DNA of 64,000 bases from Ascaris suum (lineage: Eukaryota; Nematoda; Chromadorea; Rhabditida; Ascarididae): assembly GCA_013433145.1 (NCBI GenBank), contig CM024177.1, positions 10,306,110 through 10,370,109 on the forward strand, given 5' to 3'. Below the pieces are notes generated by a model. It was not told the origin of the DNA, made no database searches, and was given only the letters and a program-made list of their open reading frames with translations. The position numbers were made by a program, and so were the translations under genes. Below, piece after piece: positions 12,601 through 21,459 of this stretch. Numbering within the stretch: position 1 is the first letter of the stretch; each line of letters begins with the position of its first letter.

Positions 12601-14846
12601 TGAAGACGATTGATGACCCTATATGTGTGTGTGTGTGTTTTTGTGAATTATTTGGTCGAATGCGAATTGCATACAAGTGGCCAAGTGGCCAAGTGGCCAA
12701 ATTTTAGAAATATTCCATCATCATTTACTAATATTTTATATCTAAGGAAATTTAATGATTCACTTATTTCTTATGTTTATCTTTATGTATTCCATCTTGA
12801 AAAACTATTGGAACAATAAGAAATGAAGAATATTTGCTGATTTTTTTTTTGCTCTCTAATAATTGAACTGCATATAGAGATTTTTTTTTCGCAAATGATT
12901 TTAATCCAATGAAGCATAATTGAGTTATTACTTAAAGATGAATATTGACGATATTCTCGTTGAATATGCGCAATGAATAATATACTTATTGTGCCCATAT
13001 CGATTCCGCTTGAACATTTACTGGGAAAAAAGAAAACGAGCATCAAAGGAAATATTTCTTTCTTTAATAAATTTCTCGAAATTATTTTTATTAAATGGAC
13101 TCTATTTTTTTTTAAATTTTTGGATTCATATCATATATTTTTGGATCTTTCGTTTTTGAAAATGAAATCCATTAAATTAATACCAATATTGGTACCTTGA
13201 TTTGTGGAGTGAATGATGAACGCTTTTGCGACGATTGTTTCATATCTATTCAATTCCGTTCGCCTTTAAGCTCTCGTTGCTCTAATCATTTGTCTGCTCT
13301 TTATTCTTTAATTACATGCTTCGCAGTTCCCCTCTTCCACTTTTTCCCCCTGTTCTCCAGCTTCTTCTCAATTTTTTACCCTTCAGAATCTGAATGGTTC
13401 AATGGGATCTATTGGATTATTTTCACTGTTTTTCTACTCGCTGATATTTACTTTACTTTTACCGCATTGGTATTTCCTTTGACAAGTGAGTTGTTAACAA
13501 AATACCAAATCAACTTTTCGTGTTTTCGATAATATCTTCTTCATTAGATTATTCTCGATGCTTCTAATTGAAATGTGCAAAATAATTCTATCATTATTCG
13601 TACATACATGGCATATCTATCAAGAATTCACAAAGCAACGATGAATATCATAAATCGCTTCACAAATGATTCTAGTGATTTATCACATAATGGATTAGGT
13701 AACTTAATTGATATAAATAATAGAATTTTATGGTTTTCATATATATTTTATAATTGTTATTCGCTATTATTCGTTTCGACGTTTATTTTCTACAATTTAT
13801 TGCTTATTTGTATTTTATTGTCTATAGAAACTTGACCGGATAAGTTGGTATTGACCAAATATTGAACGCAGATATTTAGCAGCAACGATTTATGGGAAAG
13901 TTCATCAAATCTTAGATGCTTATTATGCTGATTTTAAAAGTTCTATCCGAAGTTGGTGTACGTTTTTGCAAAATTAAATTCAAATAATTTTTAGGCATAT
14001 TTGATAATGAAAAGTCTTATTTTAAGCGATTGATTTCTTTGCTAAAAAACTAGATATCTAATGACCGCTTTAATTGGGACACTAAACAAAATGGTTTCTG
14101 AATAGTAGATGCATGCTGATGTCTGAAAATTTTTTCCTGAGATTTTACGATGTCTTGATTAGCGGATAGAGCTATACCGTAAATTCTGTTCATGTGATAG
14201 ATTCAGTGTTCTGTTCGAATAGTTATCCCCTTTCTCTTTTTATGGTTAGTTCATCGGTTGCTTGTAGAATTGACCATCGTAATGTTTAACTTACTGCTAA
14301 AACATTTTTTAAAATTCTTCGTAAGGTGTTTCTCTCGGTTTCCTTCAATACAGTTTGAAATGTTTTCTCTTCATAAACGAAATCACCCAGGTGGAAATGA
14401 AATGTTTATTCAATATCAGCTAGACTTGTTTCTTTCTATACGCAATTAGGTTGAACCGAATATGGTAATTCGAGAAATTTTTCCATCCACAATTTTTCTT
14501 CATATTAGTATATCCTCACCATCTATTTCTTTCTTTCTTTTTTTTTCTTTATTCAGCAACCTAGTAGTAAAATTGCTCATCACTCCACCGATATTATAAT
14601 ATATTATTTTACCATTTGATGTTCTATTTTTAATTATGTTTAGAAATTTCAAACGCATATTTCTATGCCCATAGTTTAATATATTGTACGCAGGTTTCTG
14701 TGCCCCTAATTTAAGGTATTGTGCGCATGCCCATAATTTGGTATTTGCAGATATCAGCGACGAAATGGCTTTCAATGTGTTAATTAACATCTTATGTTTT
14801 TCATTTCATATTCGCAATATTTTTGAGTAGTTCTCGCAAAAAAAAG

Positions 14847-14924
<78 letters not shown>

Positions 14925-17483
14925 TGGATGACTGATATGACTGTAGGGAAGTAGCGTTCTTGTGATTGCCGTTTGTTGATAGGCAAGAACGGGGTGAATG
15001 GTGAGTATTATCATATTATCATAAACCAACGAGCTAATCTCAAAGGCTTTAAGCGGAGGCTTATTTACTTCGTGATTTAGATAGATTTAATGGAATTAAC
15101 TGTGTAATTAATTATATAGTTACTTCATCTAATTATGCATTTCGAAAGTGGATTATCTATACAATTTATTTTTCCTTATTCAGCCAACTTAATGAAAGAT
15201 AAATTCAACATGTGCTTGTTTATTAAACAAAAAAAAAAGTATATTGATACATAAGCAAGGTGTTCTTTGGGATTAAAAAAAAAATTGCTTTGCTAATGAA
15301 ACTTGATTAAGGATGCAATTCGAGCAAAATGCTTGTAAAGCTTCGCAAAGCTTGAATTGTGTTTTCGGAAAGACCAATAGCATTAGAATATTCGGGAAGT
15401 ATTTGTCATGAGAAAATGATGGACAGAAATATAAAAAATTTTGAAGATTGAAATAAAAGAAAAGTATACGAGACGCGCAAAAAATTCCTAGGAATAGTGA
15501 AAGTTTTTTTATGAGGCAAGGCAAATGGAATGGTTAGCTTCACATTCTTAGAAAAGACATATTTTAAGCAATAAAGTCGTAGAGAATAAAACCAGATAAT
15601 ATAGAATTGATAGTTATAATTCGATAAGACTATTTCCGCATTAGGCAATTATTATCGGCGCTTCCCGATGAGCATAGTGAGGGACGAGGAATTCGTATTA
15701 AGATTATCTCAATTTTAGAAATGTTTTATTTTCCTTCGCAATCATTTTCCGGTGTTTTAGATGGCACAAAAGGGTAAATTGTTCCAACAATTTTGGAAGC
15801 GGTGATGCAAACTCACGGTTTTTAGAGTTCATATTGTGCAATGTATGTGATAGATATGCATTTTTTTTTAATGCTCAAGGCTTTCGTTCTTAAGTTCTCA
15901 TAATTACTTGTCTCTTGAGCACAGAGCGGGAGAGGGGGATCTATAATCGAAGATATGACATAATTTCCCCAGTCACGCATGATATGAAGGTGGTATAGAC
16001 TGAAGCCTTATGTGCTTCTTAATAATGAAAGTGGTTCGTAAAAGTCAAAAACGACAGGAAGATGCTACTTCGAGGCGTTTTGCTGTCTCTGGCTAAGATG
16101 AGCCCAATCACGAAGGCATTTCTAATGGAGGGGATGCTTACAACATTTTTTTGGGTTTGTGGGGGGGGGGGGGGGGGGATGGGAGGGCGTGTAATACAAT
16201 AGTCGGCGTTCTAGGATATATTGGAGGCTTTAGCGATGATATATTATCATACGGTGGAAGCGTTGTTTCCCATTCAGCGGTACTCTCACCATGGTTACGT
16301 CAATACTATCTTTAGTGGTATCGTTTCAGAATCACGTGTGCACAAATCAGTTGAAGAGACAAGATGAGGAATTAAAACGTCTGCGTGAAGAGAGGGATGC
16401 CAGTTTACAGGTTATCGTACTCTCTTGTCTGTCTCACTTTTGTCACTAATTCGGTATACAGATCGCTAAATTCCATGCGAAAAATTAGAATTGTTTGGAT
16501 GTTATTTCACATTTGTATATTATTTGCTTATTCGATTCTCTTTTTTTTGCATGAAAAAATGAAGCAAAATGAGATCTTTGGTCATTTTCCTCCGTTTTTT
16601 TTTCGATCTACATATGTGGAAAGGCATCTTTAGAATCGAGAACTTCGTAACGCTCATGAAATACTTTGCTCTTTGTAAATTCATCGAAGTGCAGGTTTGG
16701 TGACATCACTTCAGCGATTTCGATTGTGCGTTCACTACTCCTCGAATCAGACAGTTTTCTTAAGGTGGAAAGAAGTAGAAGGTAAATGAGTAGTATCAAG
16801 TTTGCCAACCTTGTTGAAAAGAAGGGGTGTTTTTATAGATTGGAAAGAAATGCTGAAAATCGTAGCCCAAATTTCGCATCGAAAATAGAAATCAATTAGA
16901 AAAAATTTCCTGTTAAAAAATAGGAAAAGTTTTTATGGGAATTGAAGAAAAAAATTCATTTACAGAAAGAGAAAGAGATAACAGAGCAAATGCGAGATGA
17001 ACGTCGAAAGGCAATCGAAGCAGAAAGTGAACTCAAAGAGCAATCGGTAATGCAAAGATTAAAATATAGCGAAGCCATGCAACATATCGCCGACCTTAAG
17101 CAAGCTATTGCACATCTCGAACTTAAGGTTCAAGTTCAAGTTCAATTCATCCATTTTTGTATTTCGCATATTGAGATATTACTGAGGTATTACAGTATTG
17201 CGCTTCGTTATGCTAGTTGTTTGCATGCATCAAAAAATATTTAATAGTTATATTTGTTTGTATTTCAATATTATGTTGCATTAAAGGACAACGTATAATT
17301 TGCAAATGCATCCTAACATTGATTCTTATTATTTTCCTTCGATTTTTCTATTCTTCTATCGAGGGAAATATGCGATAAGATTAGTTCCTATATAAATATC
17401 ACGCATCCCAATTACATGACTTTAATATTCTCTCAAAATTCATGTATTATTTATATAGTATCAAATTTAGAATTTTCATGATG

Positions 17484-17567
<84 letters not shown>

Positions 17568-18789
17568 TCAAATAATGGATGCTCAATAGTATTATTATTG
17601 ACTTATCAAATAGCTAATGATATTGAACGAATAGATTTGTCATCACAATCACATGGAAATTTTCTTCTTTAATAAAATTCATAAATGATATAAATATATA
17701 ATTTTTATACGTTTATGAAAAAATTTCTAAATGATTTTTAAAAATTTCATTAATAGATATTTAGTGGGAATTTTTTTTTTCCATCATAAGAAAAATTTTT
17801 TGCATTTAGAAAGCGGAGAAATGGACACATTCTCAATTACGCGGCAGTTCAGTTTGCGATTTGGACGATGATTCGGTTAGTTAGTCATAAGAAATGTCCT
17901 TTGATTAAATTTTATTATTTTATCAAACCCATATTTGTCATTAAAAAAAAAAAAACTTTTTTTAATGAATTTATTCTAAACGATCAAATTGATTGGAATA
18001 AAAATTTGCAAGAAAAAAAAAACAAAAGGCGAACTGAAAGAGAATAATTTTAAATGGCACAATTTTATAACGTAAAAATCTCTTTCATTTCCAATAAATT
18101 TCTCATCACTTCGCTTTCATTTTTTTTTTTTTGGTTATTTTATTTCGAAGATTTGTTCGTCGCGCATTCAATGCCATAAAATTCAACAATTTTCTAATGT
18201 GGAATAAATGTTGCTATTAATTTTCTAATTCTTTAAAACGAATCGAAAATTGACGCATCAACATTTTACCTTTCATGAGATTTAGGGGACGGAGAGTGAT
18301 TGGAAACCTTGAGGGATCAATATTTAATAATATTTCAGAAATACCATCCCTCGACACTAATATTTTTTTGCTTTTTTCCTCCATATCAAAGAAGCTGTTC
18401 GAAATGCACTTGTTGCGATACATCTTAATTCATGATCTTTCTATCATTAAGTATGCGGATTACCGAATCATTAAAGCTCTCTAAATGAAAAGAAAAAAAA
18501 ATGCAAACGAATTAAGACCAAGTGTTTATAGATTGGTGCACTAGGATCGCGCCAGTCGGTGACAAGTGGAGATGCTCTTTCAATCGGTAGTGAGGATTTA
18601 ACGGCAATTATCGCCGATATGACGGTTCGAGTTCCCGATCTAGGTGATGATCTTCTACTGGCGGCAGTTGACGAAGATGGTTCGGCTACAGAAACTGAGG
18701 ATAGGCGCGCTGCTAATAAACACAAATTGATTGACGAAGATGGCAACGACACAACCGATAGTGGTCTGCAAATGAGCGATGGTTTATAG
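3419..18789 (+). CDS. EVI5: EVI5-family Rab GTPase-activating protein, 3' half (10 exons)
   Basis: This is a join of ten exons: 3419-3643, 4934-5083, 7132-7293, 10273-10408, 11258-11410, 12069-12172, 16330-16410, 16966-17127, 17810-17875 and 18532-18789. They total 1497 bases (498 codons plus stop) with every junction in phase. The product follows the C-terminal half of vertebrate EVI5. It starts with ENRLLRQRIDYLEQESSALA, continues with several heptad-type segments (LQEELISVKMREAE, LEDQLMGVRIREAD, MQHIADLKQAIAHLEL), and ends in an acidic tail containing DEDGSATETEDRR. In this family an N-terminal TBC domain stimulates GTP hydrolysis on Rab proteins (Rab11 is the usual EVI5 partner), and the coiled coil mediates dimerisation and centrosomal or membrane targeting. 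The TBC domain lies outside the window, so catalytic residues cannot be checked. Family membership is firm; the exact orthologue name is inferred. Confidence 0.93.
3644..4933 (+). other. EVI5 intron, 1290 bp
   Basis: It contains poly-T runs, a CA/TA-rich alternating stretch near 4430-4505 and a short palindrome at 4800-4816 (TATTGTCG-A-CGACAATA). ORFs around 4235-4599 occur on both strands over the alternating repeat and look like chance. Confidence 0.8.
4934..5083 (+). CDS. EVI5: EVI5 exon b (50 codons)
   Basis: The acceptor is TTATTTGCAG and the donor is CAG|GTTTTA, phase 0 at both ends. It encodes KNDGYIDTATQVDD, then the coil LQQELIETHVREADNE and IRDLKQRIQ. This matches the EVI5 segment LQTEL..ARLKEAE. 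The donor has T at +3. Confidence 0.92.
5084..7131 (+). other. EVI5 intron, 2048 bp
   Basis: AT-rich with poly-T and poly-A runs. I see no coding segment, repeat family or RNA gene in it. The 103-codon ORF at 6579-6890 is Phe/Leu-rich and comes from a T-rich strand. Confidence 0.8.
7132..7293 (+). CDS. EVI5: EVI5 exon c (54 codons)
   Basis: The acceptor is TGTTTTTTAG and the donor is ACT|GTAAGT, phase 0. It encodes ELELSNKRLKERPPDDGIAG and then the coil LQEELISVKMREAEASLSLK and EMRQRLAELEQQWT. The corresponding human block reads LQEELIAVKLREAEALLGLK, then ends with an EEHW motif. Confidence 0.95.
7294..10272 (+). other. EVI5 intron, 2979 bp
   Basis: It contains a C10 run (7968-7977), a G-rich purine stretch (about 8293-8320), a degenerate TCTG/TACC pyrimidine repeat (about 9075-9140) and a perfect 10-bp stem-loop (9436-9462). 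The plus-strand ORFs near 9078-9438 have no recognisable domain. Confidence 0.75.
9436..9462. repeat. Perfect 10-bp stem-loop
   Basis: TGAAGAGGTT at 9436-9445 pairs perfectly with AACCTCTTCA at 9453-9462 around a 7-nt loop. It lies inside an EVI5 intron. There is no T-run after it, so it is not a terminator-like signal. Confidence 0.75.
10273..10408 (+). CDS. EVI5: EVI5 exon d (45 codons plus one base)
   Basis: The acceptor is CATTTTATAG and the donor is AAG|GTAATG. It enters in phase 0 and leaves in phase 1. It encodes KYVQIRMTDGSAAVRGVFER followed by a Ser/Asn/Pro-rich stretch ending NSPSPTPSQ. It opens the low-complexity linker that sits where vertebrate EVI5 has a short basic linker between coils. 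Support comes from phase and splice sites more than from identity. Confidence 0.85.
10409..11257 (+). other. EVI5 intron, 849 bp
   Basis: It is somewhat richer in G and C than the other introns and open on both strands for long distances. A 180-codon minus-strand ORF (10233-10775) crosses exon d and part of this intron. The peptide has no recognisable domain and I treat it as an antisense shadow. Confidence 0.7.
11258..11410 (+). CDS. EVI5: EVI5 exon e (Gln/Ser/Pro-rich linker)
   Basis: The acceptor is CTTTTAG and the donor is CGG|GTAAGT, phase 1 at both ends. It encodes GSMGAPQGQQQQSSPPLSSS, then SARQRLAKLTASLIGVASAE and CMDGGSESG. The low-complexity part suggests a flexible hinge between coils. 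The RQRLAKLTASLIG part may correspond to the short basic RHLART-type motif of vertebrate EVI5. Confidence 0.88.
11411..12068 (+). other. EVI5 intron, 658 bp
   Basis: AT-rich with no recognisable feature apart from short poly-T runs. Confidence 0.85.
12069..12172 (+). CDS. EVI5: EVI5 exon f (coiled coil)
   Basis: The acceptor is GTTTTTAG and the donor is CAG|GTCAGT. It enters in phase 1 and leaves in phase 0. It encodes VRELEDQLMGVRIREADTVA followed by ELKEMRQKVMELETQ. This matches the vertebrate block LQDELMTIRLREAETQAEIR with its MMEMETQ ending. Confidence 0.95.
12339..12417. repeat. Long near-perfect inverted repeat, 36-nt arms
   Basis: The arms 12339-12374 and 12382-12417 pair at 34 of 36 positions around the loop AGCATTC. 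A purine-rich arm faces a pyrimidine-rich arm, and the loop-proximal stem contains ATCGCATGAAG. It starts 166 bases after exon f's donor. The shape and size (about 79 nt) resemble a small-RNA precursor or a very short fold-back element. There is no evidence of processing. Confidence 0.8.
12674..12700. repeat. (CAAGTGGC)3 tandem repeat
   Basis: Three perfect 8-bp units are followed by CAA, just after a short TG run, inside an EVI5 intron. Confidence 0.9.
14852..14922. repeat. (TA)n microsatellite, 71 bp
   Basis: A pure alternating TA tract inside the 4157-bp EVI5 intron. Ile/Tyr-repeat ORFs over it are artefacts of the repeat. Confidence 0.97.
16161..16178 (+). repeat. G18 homopolymer
   Basis: Eighteen consecutive G on the plus strand, then ATGGGAGGGCG. 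It lies on the sense strand of an EVI5 intron. Confidence 0.95.
16330..16410 (+). CDS. EVI5: EVI5 exon g (27 codons)
   Basis: The acceptor is TCGTTTCAG and the donor is CAG|GTTATC, phase 0. It encodes NHVCTNQLKRQDEELKRLRE followed by ERDASLQ. This aligns directly after exon f with the vertebrate run NQINSNQLRRAEQEVSSLQ. Confidence 0.93.
16411..16965 (+). other. EVI5 intron, 555 bp
   Basis: This is the shortest EVI5 intron in the window. It is AT-rich and I see no other feature. Confidence 0.85.
16966..17127 (+). CDS. EVI5: EVI5 exon h (54 codons)
   Basis: The acceptor is CATTTACAG and the proposed donor is AAG|GTTCAA, phase 0. It encodes KEKEITEQMRDERRKAIEAE, then a heptad coil ending YSEAMQHIADLKQAIAHLEL and K. 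It corresponds to vertebrate VRLREADSIAAVAELRQHIA and the LEI that follows. The donor sits at the start of a GTTCAA triplicate, so the exact 3' edge could shift by 6 or 12 bases without losing frame. Confidence 0.92.
17128..17145 (+). repeat. (GTTCAA)3 at the exon h donor
   Basis: Three consecutive GTTCAA units begin exactly at the proposed splice donor. Each unit offers a GT, and retaining one or two units would add Val-Gln once or twice in frame. Confidence 0.85.
17488..17564. repeat. (TA)n microsatellite, 77 bp
   Basis: A pure TA tract in the 682-bp intron 17128-17809, about 245 bases before exon i. Confidence 0.97.
17810..17875 (+). CDS. EVI5: EVI5 exon i (22 codons)
   Basis: The acceptor is TGCATTTAG and the donor is TCG|GTTAGT, phase 0. 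It encodes KAEKWTHSQLRGSSVCDLDD then DS, the end of the coil and the start of the acidic tail. It is comparable to the vertebrate GKLQGQLNKSDS stretch. Confidence 0.88.
17876..18531 (+). other. EVI5 intron, 656 bp
   Basis: AT-rich with several poly-T and poly-A runs. ORFs on both strands near 18217-18484 have no recognisable content. Confidence 0.8.
18532..18789 (+). CDS. EVI5: EVI5 final exon j (85 codons plus stop)
   Basis: The acceptor TGTTTATAG gives phase 0 and reads IGALGSRQSVTSGDALSIGS onward. A second AG at 18554-18555 is also in phase but has no T-rich stretch before it. The exon contains DLTAIIADMTVRVPDLGDDL and DEDGSATETEDRRAANKHKL, and ends SGLQMSDGL before TAG at 18787-18789. 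The acidic SATETED motif matches the SESETED motif near the vertebrate EVI5 C-terminus. Confidence 0.93.
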   Translation: MGALGSRQSVTSGDALSIGSEDLTAIIADMTVRVPDLGDDLLLAAVDEDGSATETEDRRAANKHKLIDEDGNDTTDSGLQMSDGL

Positions 18790-21000
18790 TTGTGTTCACT
18801 AATATTCTGGGCGCCTTATTGAATTGAAAGGAATACTCGTTGAAATTTTTATATTCAAGTTTTGAGGAGAATTGACTAAAGTTACTATAGTATGTATGGT
18901 CTACGACCGGAAACAGTCTTTCTTATTTTAGAATATGGCCGAGTTGCATATTGATTTAAAAAGGGGAAATACGGTCATATTTATATCGTTGCTTTTTCTT
19001 TATTTATGAAAAGTTTGTGTTTCATCATTTATTACCCAAAAAATTTGCTTCTGAATGCCAATTCTTACAAGAGTTCTTACCTGAATGTTTCGACTACGCA
19101 GCTTTGTGTGTTCTAACTACGAGATTGAAATCACAATGATTGATTTATTAATTGAAGCAATTCAAATTTTCCTTTCAGTTCATTTTTTCTTTGCATCCTG
19201 TGGTTTAGAGTTTGCCCGGTACTCATTTCTTCAGTTTGTTTTTTTTTTGGCACCCTTGTTTACTGTTTTGTTTCCGTTTACAATATGGATGAAGGGAATA
19301 ATTGAAAAGAAAAATTTGGATTTTAGAAGGATATTACATTTGAAGACAAAATTTCATTTAGTTTCATACTATGTTGATCAGTCTCATATTTTAGTGAAAG
19401 GAACAAAGAATATGTGGATGGGGTTAATGCTTACGGTACGGCACTCGAAGGAACGTGAATGCTGAGTTTCCCGCTTATTCTCATCTATGGAATATTTAAT
19501 GGATTTATTCGTTGATGTGGCTTATTATTTTCCTCCTAAAATCTAGAGAATTGGAAAAGGAGGGGGGGGGGGGGGGTGATTAAACCAAAATTTTTTGGTA
19601 CTTCATTCATGATTTGTAGATAGAAATTGATGCTATATTTGAAATATTCTATCAGCATAAGTGATACAGTGCATTTTATCAGGTGATTATATAGTCTTAT
19701 GAATGGTTTGATTTTCTTATATTAATGCATATCATTATGTAAATGTCATGGAGACTTTTTTTTTTAAATGGAAAAATAGGAGCGATTTTATTATTTCAAA
19801 TTCTCTTTTCAATATCAATTCTCATTATTTGGAAAAGAGTATAGAATTTATCTCTTTTTTTTTGCATATGAAAATAATTTTTGCATATGAATTTTTCTCG
19901 TTGATTGTCAAAAATTTTTTTCTCTCTCTCTGTATGAATTTTTCTTATCACTTCAAATGAATGTTCTTTCTATATTTTTCGCTCGCTTTTTTGCCTATGC
20001 ATCTCTATAGATTGTTCTTAATCGTTGTTTCATTTGATTGGCGCATGCCTATCGATGCCGATTTCTCGCTTCTTTTCACTTCTTTTTTTATTTGTTTTTC
20101 GTTTGTTTTTTTTTTAGTCGTTCGAATAATTTTCAACTCAATAAAAGAGAAAGGCAAATGCCTTATTCATCTTTATTGGACGATCTTTTTTTTTTCGTAG
20201 GTTCCATTCTTCTATTTTACTTCTCGAATATATTTTAGCAATAAAAGAGCGCATGTCATCGTCCTATAGATTGCTCTGATTGAGGCTGATAAAAATGAAA
20301 CATTATAAGAAAAGATATATTGGAGAGGGGTTGCTTTCATTATGTGAATTATATCAATGAGGCTTTTTTGACGTTACTTTCAAATAAAGAAGTCATTGAT
20401 GGAATACTGCAAAGTTTTTGAGTCTTACAATCAATGTGGCTAAATTTATTGATTTGGTCTATTTTAGAAAGTGGAATATTTATTTTAGGATGCAATAATT
20501 CGATATTACTTAGGTAATTACTTTTTTTATCGAGTAAATAGCAAATATTCGTTGTTTTTTATTTTTAAACGTTTACTCTCATTACTTTCTCTCTCAATAA
20601 AGTCATAATATTTTTTCAGATATTAACTTCTCTTGTTTATTTCTTATCTAATCGATGTTTTCTTTTTCATTATGTTTTTGTTTGTTTGTTTGTTTGTTTT
20701 TTTCCTTTTGCTTATTCGTTTTGTTCGGCCTGTCATCTTTTCACGCAAATCTGTTTATGTATTTCTCGAAAATTCGCCTTTTTTTTGTTTGTTTAATATG
20801 AGTGTTTTGACAGTTTTTTTTAAAGCACTTTTATGTAATATGCAAATTTTGATTGTTTTCTTTTTTCGCTGTTTTTTGCTGATTTTATGCCAATTTACCA
20901 CAAATATTCAATTGCTCGTCGAATATTTTTTCTTTTGCGATTCGCTCTTCTCCTTAATCATGTGGTTATTTTGGTATATTACAGCGAAATAGCTAAATAA
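18790..21000 (+). other. T-rich region after the EVI5 stop, including its 3' UTR
   Basis: The plus strand is strongly T-rich, especially 19740-21000, giving Phe-rich ORFs of up to 119 codons that look like compositional noise. The first AATAAA motifs I see after the stop are at 20140, 20240 and 20596, so the EVI5 3' end cannot be fixed. A nearer non-canonical signal is possible. Confidence 0.6.
19562..19576 (+). repeat. G15 homopolymer
   Basis: Fifteen consecutive G, preceded by GGAAAAGGA, about 770 bases after the EVI5 stop. Confidence 0.95.
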
Positions 21001-21432
21001 CTTATTCGATTGTTTTATTATTTCAATTGTATTTGCCAACAGCCTCTTATTGCTAAATTTTTGGCACTATTTATCGATCCGACTTTCCGTTCGATTAGTG
21101 AAAATGATTATAATCAAATTAGCGTATTTGATAATAAATCTTCTGTGATAATTGCTGGAATAAATGAAGTCGATTAAAGATGTTGTGCATAAAGAAGCTG
21201 AATGCTATTGTGGATTTATTTCTTCCATGAAATGTGATATGTAATCACTATCACTAAATTCTATTATAGTGGTTAAATTTCTCAATTTTTTTTTTTAAAT
21301 GCACTTTTATTTGGCGAAAATTATTTCATATTGTGTTCATATTCGTTTGCTATTTCTATAAATTCCTTCAGCAACGACAAATAAATGGGTTTCTAAGCGT
21401 AGCGCACTTTGAATATCTCTTCTATAAATAAA

Positions 21433-21459
21433 GTTGTTGTTGTTGTTGTTGTTGTTGTT
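21433..21459 (+). repeat. (GTT)9 microsatellite
   Basis: Nine perfect GTT units follow a TATAAATAAA stretch. A shorter (GTT)5 lies near 25645-25659. Confidence 0.93.

Larger units (their letters stand above)
12173..16329 (+). other. EVI5 intron, 4157 bp, repeat-rich
   Basis: This is the longest EVI5 intron in the window. It holds a long hairpin (12339-12417), a TG run near 12623-12638, an 8-bp tandem repeat (12674-12700), a 71-bp TA tract (14852-14922) and a G18 run (16161-16178) about 150 bases before the next exon. Many ORFs here are Phe/Ile-rich and look like chance. Confidence 0.85.

Noticed and set aside
13197..13532. 111-codon Phe/Ser-rich ORF inside the long EVI5 intron
   Set aside because: It shows the same T-rich composition effect and no domain; the surrounding exons splice cleanly past it.
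14784..15029. Ile/Tyr-repeat ORFs over TA tracts here and at 17442-17672 and 28129-28578
   Set aside because: They are produced by the TA microsatellite itself and have no independent coding support.
20633..20992. 119-codon hydrophobic ORF that could suggest a membrane protein
   Set aside because: It is built from TTT/TTG-rich codons on a T-rich strand, with no conserved motif, and matches the local base skew.
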